64,000 bases of DNA from Paracoccus sp. Z118. GTDB lineage: Bacteria > Pseudomonadota > Alphaproteobacteria > Rhodobacterales > Rhodobacteraceae. Position numbers and translations under genes: made by a program. Where the stretch lies: assembly GCF_019061185.1 (NCBI RefSeq), contig NZ_JAHQZU010000011.1, positions 1-64,000 of the forward strand, in the 5' to 3' direction. Under the pieces are notes generated by a model that worked only from the letters and a program-made list of their open reading frames with translations, was not told the origin of the DNA and ran no database searches. Below are positions 8,626 to 18,877 of this stretch, one piece after another. Within the stretch, counting starts at the first letter, position 1. Each line of letters begins with the position of its first letter.

Positions 8626-9393
8626 ATGCGCCTTCCCGCCGCCGCCCTGACGGCCGCCATCCTCGCCGCAACGCCGGCCGCCGCCGGGGAGATCACGATT
8701 TTCGCCGCCGCCAGCCTCCAGACCGCGCTGGACGCGATCGTCGCGGACTGGCAGGCGGGCACGGGCAACACTGCCGTGGTGTCCTATGCCGGCAGCCCGC
8801 AACTCGCCCGCCAGATCGAGCAGGGCGCCCCCGCCGACATCTTCATCTCCGCTTCGGTCGAGTGGATGGACAGGCTGGAAGAGAGTGCCGCGATCGATCC
8901 GGCGACCCGGCTGGACCTGCTGGGCAACAGGCTGGTGCTGGTCGCGCCGGGCGAGGGCGCGGGCGAGGCTGGGGAAATCGGCCCTGATCATGACTTCGGC
9001 AGCGGCCTGAACGGCGGCAAGCTGGCGATCGCGCTGGTCGATTCCGTGCCGGCGGGCGTCTATGGCAAGCAGGCGCTGACCTCGCTGGACCTGTGGGACG
9101 ATGTGGAGGGTGATGTCGCGCAGGCCGACAACGTCCGCGCGGCGTTGGCGCTGGTCGCCGCGCAGGAAGCGCCGCTCGGGATCGTTTACGCCACCGACGC
9201 CAAAGCCGAGCCGGGCGTCCATGTCGTCGGCGTCTTTCCGGGTGGCAGCCACGACCCGATCACCTATCCCGCCGCCCTCGTCGCAGACTCGGAAAGCGCC
9301 GCCGCCCGCGAGTTTCTGGACCTGCTGCAAGGCGAGGCGGCGACCGCCATCTTCGCCGCCGAAGGCTTCAGCCAGCCGCCAGCACGGCAATGA
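8626..9393 (+). CDS. modA: Molybdate-binding periplasmic protein ModA
   Basis: Solute-binding component of the molybdate ABC importer, 255 residues. A Sec signal peptide (about residues 1-20, AAALTAAILAATPAAAGE) precedes the mature start EITIFAAASLQTALDAI, the ModA hallmark. GSPQLARQIEQGAPADIFISA and the region around DSVPAGVYGKQAL contain the usual oxyanion-contacting Ser/Tyr segments. ATG 8626 has AGAGG six bases upstream. First gene of modABC; molybdate is needed for Mo-cofactor enzymes such as nitrate reductase, fitting a denitrifier. Confidence 0.93.
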   Translation: MRLPAAALTAAILAATPAAAGEITIFAAASLQTALDAIVADWQAGTGNTAVVSYAGSPQLARQIEQGAPADIFISASVEWMDRLEESAAIDPATRLDLLGNRLVLVAPGEGAGEAGEIGPDHDFGSGLNGGKLAIALVDSVPAGVYGKQALTSLDLWDDVEGDVAQADNVRAALALVAAQEAPLGIVYATDAKAEPGVHVVGVFPGGSHDPITYPAALVADSESAAAREFLDLLQGEAATAIFAAEGFSQPPARQ

Positions 9394-9399
9394 CGGGCA

Positions 9400-10110
9400 T
9401 TGCTTGAAGCGGCGGCAGACTGGCTGGGGCCGAACGGGGCGACGGCGCTTGCGCTGTCGCTGAAGGTGTCGTTCTGGGCGACCTTGTGCAGCCTGCCGCC
9501 GGGCATCCTCTGCGCGGTCGCGCTCGCGCGCGGACGGTTTCCGGGGCGGGGGCTGCTGAACGGGCTGGTTCACATGCCGCTGATCCTGCCGCCGGTGGTG
9601 ACGGGCTACCTGCTGCTCATCATCTTCGGGCGGCGCGGCTGGGCCGGGGCGTGGCTGGAGGAAAACCTCGGCATCGTCTTCGCCTTCGACTGGACCGGCG
9701 CGGCGCTGGCGGCCGCCGTCATGGGGTTTCCGCTGATGGTCCGGGCGATCCGGCTGGCGGTCGAGGCGGTGGACCCGCGGCTGGAAGCGGCGGCGGCGAC
9801 GCTGGGCGCCTCGCGGCTGGCGGTCTTCGCCACGGTCACGCTGCCGCTGATCCTGCCCGGCATCATCGCGGGCGCGGTGCTGGCCTTCGCCAAGGCGATG
9901 GGAGAGTTCGGCGCGACGATCACCTTCGTCTCGAACATCCCCGGCCAGACCCAGACCCTGCCCACGGCCATCTATACCGCTCTTCAGGTGCCGGGGCGCG
10001 AGGGGGCGGTGGCGCGGCTCGTCCTCGTGTCCTTCGCCGTCGCCATGCTGGCGCTCGCGCTGTCGGAATGGCTGTCGCGGCTAGTCGCGCGCCGGATCGC
10101 GGGGCGCTGA
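9400..10110 (+). CDS. modB: Molybdate ABC transporter permease ModB
   Basis: 236-residue inner-membrane permease with about five hydrophobic helices. The EAA-type loop is visible as EAVDPRLEAAAATLGASRLAVFATVTLPLILPGIIAG, the coupling site for ModC; GEFGATITFVSNIPGQTQTLPTAIY is the ModB-specific segment. The TTG start at 9400, six bases after the modA stop, gives the normal family length. Its stop overlaps the modC start (TGATG). Confidence 0.92.
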   Translation: MLEAAADWLGPNGATALALSLKVSFWATLCSLPPGILCAVALARGRFPGRGLLNGLVHMPLILPPVVTGYLLLIIFGRRGWAGAWLEENLGIVFAFDWTGAALAAAVMGFPLMVRAIRLAVEAVDPRLEAAAATLGASRLAVFATVTLPLILPGIIAGAVLAFAKAMGEFGATITFVSNIPGQTQTLPTAIYTALQVPGREGAVARLVLVSFAVAMLALALSEWLSRLVARRIAGR

Positions 10111-11207
10111 TGCTGTCGGTCTCGCTGCGGCACGGCTTTCCCGGCTTCACGCTCGATGCCGCGTTCGAGGCGCCGGGCGGCGTCACGGCGCTGTTCGGAC
10201 GCTCTGGGTCGGGCAAGACGACGATCGTCAACGCCGTCGCCGGGCTGCTCAGGCCCGACCGGGGTCGGATCGTTATCGGGGGGCGGGTGCTGATGGACAG
10301 CGCCACGGGCGCGTTCCTGCCGCCCCACAAGCGCCGGATCGGCTATGTCTTTCAGGAGGCGCGGCTGTTCCCGCATCTGACGGTGCGGCAGAACCTGACC
10401 TACGGCGCCCGTTTCGCGCCGCGCGGCGCGCAGGGCCCGACGCTGGACCATGTCGTCGATCTGCTTGGCATCGGCAGGCTGCTCGACCGCCGCCCGGCGC
10501 TGCTGTCCGGCGGCGAGAAGGCCCGCGTCGCCATCGGCCGGGCGCTGCTGTCGCGGCCCGAACTGCTGATCCTCGACGAGCCGCTGGCGGCGCTCGACGA
10601 CCGCCGCCGCGCGGCGATCCTGCCCTATCTGGAGCGGTTGCAGGGCGAGACGGCGATCCCGATCCTCTATATCAGCCACGTCATCGCCGAGGTCGCGCGG
10701 CTCGCCAACACGCTGGTCCTGATCGACGCGGGCCGCGTCACCCGCACCGGACCGCTGGAGGACCTGCTGTCCGATCCCGCCACCGCCGCGCTGCTGGACA
10801 GCGACGAGGTGGGCGCGGTCCTGCCGGGCCGCGTCGCGGGCCATGAGGGCGACGGGCTGACGCGCATCGCCTCACCGGCGGGCGACCTGCTGGTGCCGGG
10901 TCTTGCCGCGCCCGTCGGCTACCCGGTGCGGGTGCGCATCCGCGCGGCGGAGGTGATCGTCTCGCTGGTGCCGCCGCAGGACAGCTCGGCCCTGAACGTG
11001 CTGCCAGCGACCGTTTCCCGGATCGAGGGCGATGGGCCGATGGTGCTGGTGCAGCTGCGCCTGCCGGGCGGGGCGGCGCTGCTGGCGCGGATCACCCGCC
11101 GCTCGGTCGCGGCGCTGGGGCTTGCGCCGGGAACGGCCTGCCACGCCACGATCAAGAGCGCGGGGCTGGTTCAGGGCGGCACAGAAGGGCAGGGCGAGAG
11201 CCCCTGA
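10110..11207 (+). CDS. modC: Molybdate ABC transporter ATPase ModC
   Basis: 365-residue ATPase energising ModAB. Walker A GRSGSGKTT (about residues 30-38), Q-loop YVFQEARLFPHLTV, signature LSGGEKARVAIG (from residue 132), Walker B LLILDEPLAALD and H-loop YISHV are all present. A C-terminal TOBE/mop-like domain (about residues 290-355) probably binds molybdate and lets ModC be trans-inhibited, relevant because the neighbouring regulator lacks such a domain. Translationally coupled to modB. Confidence 0.94.
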   Translation: MLSVSLRHGFPGFTLDAAFEAPGGVTALFGRSGSGKTTIVNAVAGLLRPDRGRIVIGGRVLMDSATGAFLPPHKRRIGYVFQEARLFPHLTVRQNLTYGARFAPRGAQGPTLDHVVDLLGIGRLLDRRPALLSGGEKARVAIGRALLSRPELLILDEPLAALDDRRRAAILPYLERLQGETAIPILYISHVIAEVARLANTLVLIDAGRVTRTGPLEDLLSDPATAALLDSDEVGAVLPGRVAGHEGDGLTRIASPAGDLLVPGLAAPVGYPVRVRIRAAEVIVSLVPPQDSSALNVLPATVSRIEGDGPMVLVQLRLPGGAALLARITRRSVAALGLAPGTACHATIKSAGLVQGGTEGQGESP

Positions 11208-11208
11208 C

Positions 11209-11230
11209 GCCGGATGCGGCCGCATCCGGC
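11209..11230. terminator. Palindromic terminator between modC and mcm
   Basis: A 22-base perfect palindrome (arms GCCGGATGCGG / CCGCATCCGGC) sits two bases after the modC stop and four bases before the mutase stop of the convergent gene, followed on the plus strand by CTTCTT. Position and symmetry suggest a shared, bidirectional terminator. Confidence 0.6.
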
Positions 11231-11234
11231 CTTC

Positions 11235-13376
<2,142 letters not shown>

Positions 13377-13437
13377 GGCATAGTCCTTTCAGATGGCGGG
13401 CGCATCGCTATATCTGTGCAAACAACGCGAGGCGGCA

Positions 13438-13953
13438 ATGGTAAACAAGCGGTGGGCAATTCTGGCGGCGGCGATAGCGGTCGCCGGCATGGGGGCGGGT
13501 ACGCCGCCTCCTCCTCCGGTGTCCATTCCGCGCGCCACGGACCCTCCGGCGGTGGTGGCCGAACCCGAACCGGCGCCCGCGCGGCCGCAGCTGGAGATAC
13601 ACGCCGCAGCCGATGTCAGCCCCGAGGAACTGCTGTTCAACGCCCGCCCGGTGATTGTCTTCGCGCCCAGCCCCGACGATCCGGCCTTCGTCACCCAGAT
13701 CGACCTTCTGCGCCGCGATCCGCAGGCGCTGGCGCAGCGCGACGTGGTGGTGCTGGTCGATGCCGACCCCGCAGCGCAATCGGCATGGCGAAGCAGGCTG
13801 CGGCCGGTCAACTTTTCGCTGGTTGTGCTGGACAAGCAGGGCATGGTGATCGAGCGCAAGCCTTTCCCCTGGACCCCGCGCGAGATCGGCCGGGCCATCG
13901 ACAAGACCCCCGAGGCGCGGTCCGAACGGGTGCGCGCCCCCTCGGACGGCTGA
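13438..13953 (+). CDS. Exported DUF4174-like protein
   Basis: 171-residue protein with an N-terminal hydrophobic export segment (about 4-20), a Pro-rich linker, and a C-terminal domain (about 60-165) of the DUF4174 type, thioredoxin-fold-like but without a CxxC. Key stretch: ARPVIVFAPSPDDPAF, later RDVVVLVDAD and KQGMVIERK. ATG 13438 has GAGG just upstream, better than the earlier in-frame start at 13393. It is divergent from the mutase gene. The gene at 14727 encodes a clear cytosolic-looking paralogue of the same domain. Function unknown. Confidence 0.7.
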   Translation: MVNKRWAILAAAIAVAGMGAGTPPPPPVSIPRATDPPAVVAEPEPAPARPQLEIHAAADVSPEELLFNARPVIVFAPSPDDPAFVTQIDLLRRDPQALAQRDVVVLVDADPAAQSAWRSRLRPVNFSLVVLDKQGMVIERKPFPWTPREIGRAIDKTPEARSERVRAPSDG

Positions 13954-13962
13954 ACGGCGGCG

Positions 13963-13991
13963 TTGAAATCGCCGCGCATCGTGCCTATCTT
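13963..13991 (+). promoter_or_regulatory. Sigma70-like promoter for the 14018 sORF
   Basis: TTGAAA (13963-13968) and TATCTT (13986-13991) are 17 bases apart. The -35 lies in the loop of a small GCGGCG/CGCCGC hairpin just after the stop of the preceding gene. Transcription would start near 13998, giving a short leader with an excellent ribosome site for the small ORF. Confidence 0.5.
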
Positions 13992-14017
13992 GCGCTTGCA
14001 GGAACAGGAGCCTTGCG

Positions 14018-14083
14018 ATGAGCACCACATCCTACAACCCGCCCCCGATCACCGGCCGGACCGGCCCGCGGCCGGGTTACTGA
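14018..14083 (+). CDS. Candidate 21-residue small protein
   Basis: Short ORF reading MSTTSYNPPPITGRTGPRPG plus a final Tyr. AGGAACAGGAG ends seven bases before the ATG, an unusually good ribosome site, and a 17-spaced promoter lies just upstream. The peptide is Pro/Gly/Thr-rich with no hydrophobic stretch. Its last 35 bases overlap, antisense, the end of the 14049-14639 gene. No plus-strand gene follows closely, so it does not look like a leader peptide for a downstream operon. Function unknown; coding status rests on expression signals only. Confidence 0.4.
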   Translation: MSTTSYNPPPITGRTGPRPGY

Positions 14084-14639
14084 CGGACCGGCGGCGCTTC
14101 TGGCGCCCGTCCATGTTGTTGCGGATGGAAACCAGCGCCGTCTGCGCCATTTCCGCGGCCTCCACCTTCATCGAGATGTAATCGCGATACATCGCCGCCG
14201 CGCGTTCCGGCCCGATCTTCTGCACGTCCAGCGCCCGCAGATCGTCGATCATCGCGACGATGGCATTCAGCTGGCTGTAATACAGCACCACCGGATCGAC
14301 CGTATCGCGCGGCAGGACGTGGATATCGCCCACGATGGCGCGGAAGATCGCGTCGTTCCGCTCGGTCGGGATGACCGGGAAATAGCCCGGCTCCGACAGG
14401 ATGCGTTCGGATATCATGGCGCCGTAATGTCCCACATCGTCGCGCTGCAGCACGGCCAGGTAGGCGCGGATTTCCGCGAACAGTGCGCGCTGCACGTCGC
14501 GCACCCGCTCGGCCCGCAGCATCGCATCGCGCCTGCGGCTCTGCCACGCGATGACCAGCCAGCCGAGCGCCACGAACAGCCCCGCGATGACCGCCTGCTG
14601 CGCCTGCGGCGACAGGATCTGGTCGAGCGGCGGGTTCAT
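14049..14639 (-). CDS. Hypothetical membrane-anchored protein
   Basis: Unrecognised 196-residue protein. One N-terminal transmembrane helix (about residues 14-32, QQAVIAGLFVALGWLVIAW) is followed by a basic stop-transfer (QSRRRD) and a long helical cytoplasmic domain (RAERVRDVQRALFAEIRAYLAVLQRDDVG). The tail is basic (GRQKRRRS). No catalytic motif. It lies antisense between two DUF4174-like genes on the plus strand; its 3' end overlaps the small ORF at 14018-14083. Confidence 0.6.
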   Translation of the reverse strand: MNPPLDQILSPQAQQAVIAGLFVALGWLVIAWQSRRRDAMLRAERVRDVQRALFAEIRAYLAVLQRDDVGHYGAMISERILSEPGYFPVIPTERNDAIFRAIVGDIHVLPRDTVDPVVLYYSQLNAIVAMIDDLRALDVQKIGPERAAAMYRDYISMKVEAAEMAQTALVSIRNNMDGRQKRRRSVSNPAAGRSGR

Positions 14640-14726
14640 CCTTGCCGCCTTGCGAAGCGGTGGGCTTCCGCGTCAGGATGGGATCGGCAGGGCAATGACC
14701 CGCCCGACCAGTCAGGAGTGTCAGAC

Positions 14727-15044
14727 GTGGAACGTATCGTCACCATCCCCGTGGCCGAGGCCGAAAACGACAATCTGCTGGGCCGCGCCCGGCCGATCGT
14801 GATCACCGCCCCCGATGAAAGCGACCCGCAGTTCACCGAGCAGCTGCGGATGCTGCAGGCCCATGCCCCCGGTCTGGGCGAGCGCGACATGCCCGTGCTG
14901 ACCGATTTCGGCAGCGACGCCCCGTTCGAGGTGCGGCTCATCGGCAAGGACGGCACCGAGCGGCGGCGGTTCACCAGCCCCGTTCCGGCCGAGACGCTGT
15001 TCGAGATCGTGGACGCCACGCCGGCCCCGAAGACCCGGACGTGA
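14727..15044 (+). CDS. Small DUF4174-like protein, paralogue of 13438 gene
   Basis: 105-residue protein starting at GTG 14727, chosen because CAGGAG lies eight bases upstream. No signal peptide. The shared pattern with the 13438 product is extensive: ARPIVITAP..DDP/SDPxF..Q...L......L..RD..VL.D, then K.G...R..F..P.....I.D.TP...TR. The domain is complete but minimal. Convergent with pccA. Function unknown. Confidence 0.6.
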   Translation: MERIVTIPVAEAENDNLLGRARPIVITAPDESDPQFTEQLRMLQAHAPGLGERDMPVLTDFGSDAPFEVRLIGKDGTERRRFTSPVPAETLFEIVDATPAPKTRT

Positions 15045-15095
15045 CGGCCCCTTCCGCGACGGCGCGGGCCGGCTGCGGAAAGGGCGGGGCTCACC

Positions 15096-17153
15096 TCACT
15101 CGAACTCCATGATGACGTCGTCCACCCTGAGGCTTTCGCCCGGCGCGGCGTTCACGGTCTTGACCACGCCCTTGCGCTCGGCCCGCAGGATGTTCTCCAT
15201 CTTCATCGCCTCGACGGTGGCGAGCGCCTGACCTTCCTGCACCTCGTCGCCTTCGCCGACATTGATGCGGACGATCAGGCCCGGCATCGGGCACAGCAGG
15301 AATTTCGAGGTGTCGGGCGGCAGCTTTTCGGGCATCAGCCGTGCCAGCTCCGCACCGCGGGGACGGCGGACCTGCACCTTCAGGTCGGCCCCGCGCGTGC
15401 GCAGGCGATAGCCGGCGGGAATCCGGTCCACCTTCAGCACCAGCGGCTCGCCCCCGACGGTCAGCCGGGCCAGCGACATGCCGGGCTTCCAGTCGGATTC
15501 GACGCGCAGATCCTGCCCGCCGATGGCGACGGTCGAGCCCTCGCGGTCGGCGTTGACGCGCACCGGGAACTCGCGCCGGTCGATGGTGACGACCCAGTTC
15601 TCGCCCACCCGGCGCTCGTGGTTGTTCAGCCGCCCGGTGATCTGCGTGCGCCGGATTTCCGCCACGCGGTGCATCGCGGCGCTCGCGGCGGCGATGCGCG
15701 CCAGTTCCTCGTCGGGCAGGGTCACGCCCTGAAACCCCTCGGGATACTCATCGGCGATGAAGGCGGTCGAGATGTCGCCCGAGACGAAGCGCGGATGGTC
15801 CATCACCGCCGACAGGAACGGCAGGTTGTGGCCAATCCCCTCGACCTCGAAACCGTCCAGCGCGCCGCGCATCGCCTCGATCGCCTGCGCGCGATCCGGC
15901 GCCCAGGTGCAGAGCTTGGCGATCATCGGGTCATAGAACATGCTGATCTCGCCGCCCTCATAGACGCCGGTGTCGTTGCGCACGGCGACATCGCCCTCCG
16001 CGGGCTCGACATCGGGGTTCGACGGGACCCAACGGTCGGCTTCGACCAGCGGCCCGGCGGCGGTTTCCACCGGCGGGCGATAGCGGGTCAGCCGGCCGAT
16101 CGAGGGCAGGAAGTTGCGATAGGGGTCTTCGGCGTAAAGGCGGCTTTCGATGGCCCAGCCGGTGATCTTGAGGTCATCCTGCGTGAAGGGCAGCTTCTCG
16201 CCGCCCGCCACGCGGATCATCTGCTCGACCAGATCGATGCCGGTGATGAGTTCCGTCACCGGATGCTCGACCTGCAAACGCGTGTTCATTTCAAGGAAAT
16301 AGAAGTTCTTGTTCGCGTCAACGATGAACTCCACCGTGCCGGCGCTGGCATAGCCCACCGCCTTGGCCAGCGCGACCGCCTGCTCGCCCATCGCGCGGCG
16401 GGTTTCCGGGTCGAGGAAGGGCGAGGGCGCCTCTTCGATGACCTTCTGGTTCCGGCGCTGGATGGAACATTCGCGTTCATGCAGATAGACGCAGTTGCCG
16501 TGCTGGTCGGCGAGCACCTGAATCTCGATATGGCGCGGCTCGGTCACGAACTTCTCGATGAAGATACGGTCGTCGCCGAAGCTGTTCGCCGCTTCGTTTT
16601 TCGAGGATTCGAAGCCTTCGCGCGCCTCCTGATCGTTCCAGGCAATCCGCATCCCCTTGCCGCCGCCGCCCGCGCTGGCCTTGATCATCACCGGATAGCC
16701 GATCTGGGCGCTGATCCGCGCCGCCTCGTCGGCGTCCGCGACCAGCCCCATGTAACCGGGGACGGTGGATACCCCGGCCTCCTGCGCGAGCTTCTTCGAG
16801 GTGATCTTGTCGCCCATCGCCTCGATCGCGGGCGAGGGCGGGCCGACAAAAACCACACCCTCTTTCTCAAGAACGGCTGCGAAGTTCATGTTCTCGCTGA
16901 GGAACCCGTAGCCAGGATGAACGGCTTCCGCGCCCGAGCGGCGGACCGCGTCCATGATTTTGTCGATCACGATATAGGACTGGTTCGCCGGGGCTGGACC
17001 GATATGGATCGCCTCGTCCGCCATCCTGACGTGCAGCGCATTGCGGTCGGCGTCGGAATAGACGGCGACGGTCGCGATCCCCATCTTCTTCGCGGTCTTG
17101 ATGACACGACAGGCGATTTCACCGCGGTTGGCGATCAGGATCTTCTTGAACAT
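15096..17153 (-). CDS. pccA: Propionyl-CoA carboxylase, biotin carboxylase/BCCP subunit
   Basis: ATP-dependent carboxylation of biotin, the first half of propionyl-CoA to methylmalonyl-CoA. 685 residues: biotin carboxylase domains (about 1-450; MFKKILIANRGEIACRVI, ATP-grasp Gly loop KASAGGGGKGM, HERECSIQRRNQKVIEEAPS), a BT linker domain, and a C-terminal biotin carrier domain with EAMKMEN, biotinyl Lys651. Works with pccB (19591-21123) on the same strand about 2.4 kb upstream. Specificity for propionyl-CoA over acetyl-CoA is inferred from the pccB/mutase neighbourhood. Confidence 0.95.
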   Translation of the reverse strand: MFKKILIANRGEIACRVIKTAKKMGIATVAVYSDADRNALHVRMADEAIHIGPAPANQSYIVIDKIMDAVRRSGAEAVHPGYGFLSENMNFAAVLEKEGVVFVGPPSPAIEAMGDKITSKKLAQEAGVSTVPGYMGLVADADEAARISAQIGYPVMIKASAGGGGKGMRIAWNDQEAREGFESSKNEAANSFGDDRIFIEKFVTEPRHIEIQVLADQHGNCVYLHERECSIQRRNQKVIEEAPSPFLDPETRRAMGEQAVALAKAVGYASAGTVEFIVDANKNFYFLEMNTRLQVEHPVTELITGIDLVEQMIRVAGGEKLPFTQDDLKITGWAIESRLYAEDPYRNFLPSIGRLTRYRPPVETAAGPLVEADRWVPSNPDVEPAEGDVAVRNDTGVYEGGEISMFYDPMIAKLCTWAPDRAQAIEAMRGALDGFEVEGIGHNLPFLSAVMDHPRFVSGDISTAFIADEYPEGFQGVTLPDEELARIAAASAAMHRVAEIRRTQITGRLNNHERRVGENWVVTIDRREFPVRVNADREGSTVAIGGQDLRVESDWKPGMSLARLTVGGEPLVLKVDRIPAGYRLRTRGADLKVQVRRPRGAELARLMPEKLPPDTSKFLLCPMPGLIVRINVGEGDEVQEGQALATVEAMKMENILRAERKGVVKTVNAAPGESLRVDDVIMEFE

Positions 17154-17264
17154 GGGCTGCCCTGTGGAATGGATACGGAAAGGCCGCCCCGCGCGGATGC
17201 GTCGGGGCGGCCATGATGAAGCGTCAGGTCCGGCCGCGCGACGGCGGCGGGAAAGATCAGCTCG

Positions 17265-17486
17265 TTACTGGCACAGACGGACGTCGTCGCACAGCGCGCC
17301 GCCCACGGCGCCGACGGCGGCACCCTTGAGACGGTCGCTTCCGCTTTTGCCGCGCACGTCCTGCACGACATAGCCGGCGCCCGCGCCGATGATGGCCCGG
17401 TCAAGGTCGGTCGGCTGGATGTTCTGGGTGCAGCCAGCCATGAGTGCGGCGCCGAGACCGGCGACGAGCAGCAGTTTCTTGGACAT
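17265..17486 (-). CDS. Small glycine-zipper lipoprotein A
   Basis: 73-residue lipoprotein: MSKKLLLVAGLGAALMAGC has a clean lipobox (LMAGC), cleaved before Cys19. The mature part contains Gly/Ala-rich zipper segments (AIIGAGAGYVV, LKGAAVGAVGGAL) and ends GGALCDDVRLCQ with two Cys. ATG 17486 (rather than 17504) gives the canonical signal peptide. The next gene upstream encodes a paralogue with the same C-terminus. Probably an outer-membrane-anchored small protein; function unknown. Confidence 0.75.
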   Translation of the reverse strand: MSKKLLLVAGLGAALMAGCTQNIQPTDLDRAIIGAGAGYVVQDVRGKSGSDRLKGAAVGAVGGALCDDVRLCQ

Positions 17487-17555
17487 TTCGTATCTTTCTC
17501 GCAAGTGGACGCGTCGTTCCTGGAACGCTGTCCGGTAGCCAGAGGTTTCCGGTGA

Positions 17556-17582
17556 TGCCGCGCCCGTGAAGGGGGCGCGGCA
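17556..17582 (-). terminator. Hairpin between the two lipoprotein genes
   Basis: Perfect 10-bp stem (TGCCGCGCCC / GGGCGCGGCA) with a 7-base loop, 12 bases past the stop of the upstream lipoprotein gene. There is no T-run after it on the minus strand, so it may stabilise or attenuate the transcript rather than end it fully. Confidence 0.45.
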
Positions 17583-17594
17583 TGAACGAGAGGA

Positions 17595-17834
17595 TTACTG
17601 GCAGACGCCCACGTCGTCGCAGAGCGCACCGCCGGCAGCCCCGATGAGCGCACCGGTTGCGACTTTTTCGTCCAGCGCCTTGGCCACGACAGCGCCCGCG
17701 AGCGCGCCGCCCGCAGCGCGCTGCGCGTCGGGCGAGAGGCCGGTGCCGCCGTAATAGCCGGTCTGGGCGCAGGCCGAGAGGCCGCCGGCCAGCAGCAGGG
17801 CGCCAGCGATGCGGACGAAGGATTTGGTTTGCAT
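17595..17834 (-). CDS. Small glycine-zipper lipoprotein B
   Basis: 79-residue lipoprotein: MQTKSFVRIAGALLLAGGLSAC has lipobox LSAC, Cys22. The mature part has TGYYGGTG, a Gly/Ala zipper (AAGGALAGAVVAKAL, ATGALIGAAGGAL) and the terminal GGALCDDVGVCQ shared with the neighbouring 17265-17486 product, so the two are tandem paralogues. ATG 17834 is preferred over 17888 because it starts a normal signal peptide and lies downstream of the promoter at 17892-17919. Confidence 0.75.
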   Translation of the reverse strand: MQTKSFVRIAGALLLAGGLSACAQTGYYGGTGLSPDAQRAAGGALAGAVVAKALDEKVATGALIGAAGGALCDDVGVCQ

Positions 17835-17891
17835 TTCAGTCTGCCTGTATTCGGGGCCCGGTTCCGGACCGTTTGGATTAAACACCACGGG

Positions 17892-17919
17892 AGTATGTCA
17901 TCTGAACGGGTTAGGTCAA
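17892..17919 (-). promoter_or_regulatory. Sigma70-like promoter for lipoprotein B
   Basis: Minus-strand TTGACC (17914-17919) and CATACT (17892-17897) with a 16-base spacer. The predicted start near 17885 leaves a leader of about 50 bases before ATG 17834. Confidence 0.45.
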
Positions 17920-18042
17920 ACTGACAAGCCGGTGAGGGGGACGGAATCGGCATAGTCACGCCCATCCGGGCGGCGGCGAAGCCGGCGCCGACGAATCGCT
18001 TGACAGGGGTCGGTCGGGACGGCGCGCGCGCGCGTGCGGCGG

Positions 18043-18471
18043 TCATCTCCGGTCGTCACCGTCGTCGGAATCCTCGTCGTCCCAATCGTCCTCGTCAGCT
18101 TCCCACCCGAAGTCGGGCGGTGCGTCCGTGGCGAACAATTCGGGAAACGACGCCTCGGCGCGCTTGAGATCGACCTTCAGCAACTGTTCGTAGCTGGTCG
18201 GATCGAACTTGCCCACGGCGACGACCTCGCGCCCCAGCAGCCAGGACAGCCGGCCCGCGTCGAGATTGCCGCGCTGGAACGGCTCGTCCCCGAAATGCTG
18301 GATCAGTGCCGCGAGAAAGCCGGCATCGGCGCGGCGGTCGGCGGGCTGGCGGTCGCGATAACGTTCACGCGCGACCAGCTTCGTCGCGCCCTTCTTGGTG
18401 TTGGCGCGGCGGATGGTGAACTGGAAATCGCTCGAGGGCAGACGCCCCGGAAATCCGCGATGCTTCAGCAT
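18043..18471 (-). CDS. Hypothetical acidic-tailed protein
   Basis: 142-residue soluble protein, not recognised beyond resembling conserved hypothetical proteins of Rhodobacteraceae. The N-terminal half is basic (MLKHRGFPGRLPSSDFQFTI, VARERYRDRQ); the C-terminus is extremely acidic (EADEDDWDDEDSDDGDD). No signal peptide or membrane segment. Codon usage matches neighbours, supporting a real gene. Confidence 0.6.
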   Translation of the reverse strand: MLKHRGFPGRLPSSDFQFTIRRANTKKGATKLVARERYRDRQPADRRADAGFLAALIQHFGDEPFQRGNLDAGRLSWLLGREVVAVGKFDPTSYEQLLKVDLKRAEASFPELFATDAPPDFGWEADEDDWDDEDSDDGDDRR

Positions 18472-18552
18472 GAGATGCCCCCGGTGACGATGGTTGCCGG
18501 GCGCATCGCGGAAGGCGGGCTGGCCTTGCCGGCCGGCCCGCAGGTGTCAGGC

Positions 18553-18684
18553 TCAGTTGCCGTATTTGCCGGTGTAGACGGGCTCGACGGTGACCGGCTG
18601 AACGACGACCGGATCGGGCTGCTGCTGGGCGCAGCCAGCGACGACACCGGCGAGGACCAGGGCGAGGGCGATTTTCTTGGACAT
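18553..18684 (-). CDS. 43-residue small lipoprotein
   Basis: MSKKIALALVLAGVVAGC is a compact lipoprotein signal with lipobox VAGC (Cys18). The mature peptide is only 26 residues: AQQQPDP, then a Val/Pro repeat (VVVQPVTVEPV) and YTGKYGN. ACAGGAG lies eight bases upstream of the ATG. The signal is nearly the same as in the 17265-17486 product. Probably an entericidin-size outer-membrane lipopeptide; function unknown. Confidence 0.65.
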   Translation of the reverse strand: MSKKIALALVLAGVVAGCAQQQPDPVVVQPVTVEPVYTGKYGN

Positions 18685-18877
18685 GGATGTAAGCTCCTGT
18701 AAGGCGAGGGTTTCAGACCCCGACTGCTCGAATTGCGACCCGCGACGTGCGGGGCGTGCCCGATCATACAGAGCCGGCTTGCCGCGTCACGGGGCCGGGC
18801 CACCGCGTTGATGCCGCGGCGATGCGGATGTGGCAGGACTGCATCACAGGCGGCGTGAAAACGGCGGATATGCGGCA

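Noticed and set aside
18825..18877. Possible further lipoprotein gene between DUF6497 and the 43-residue lipoprotein
   Set aside because: No start with signal peptide or ribosome site was found.
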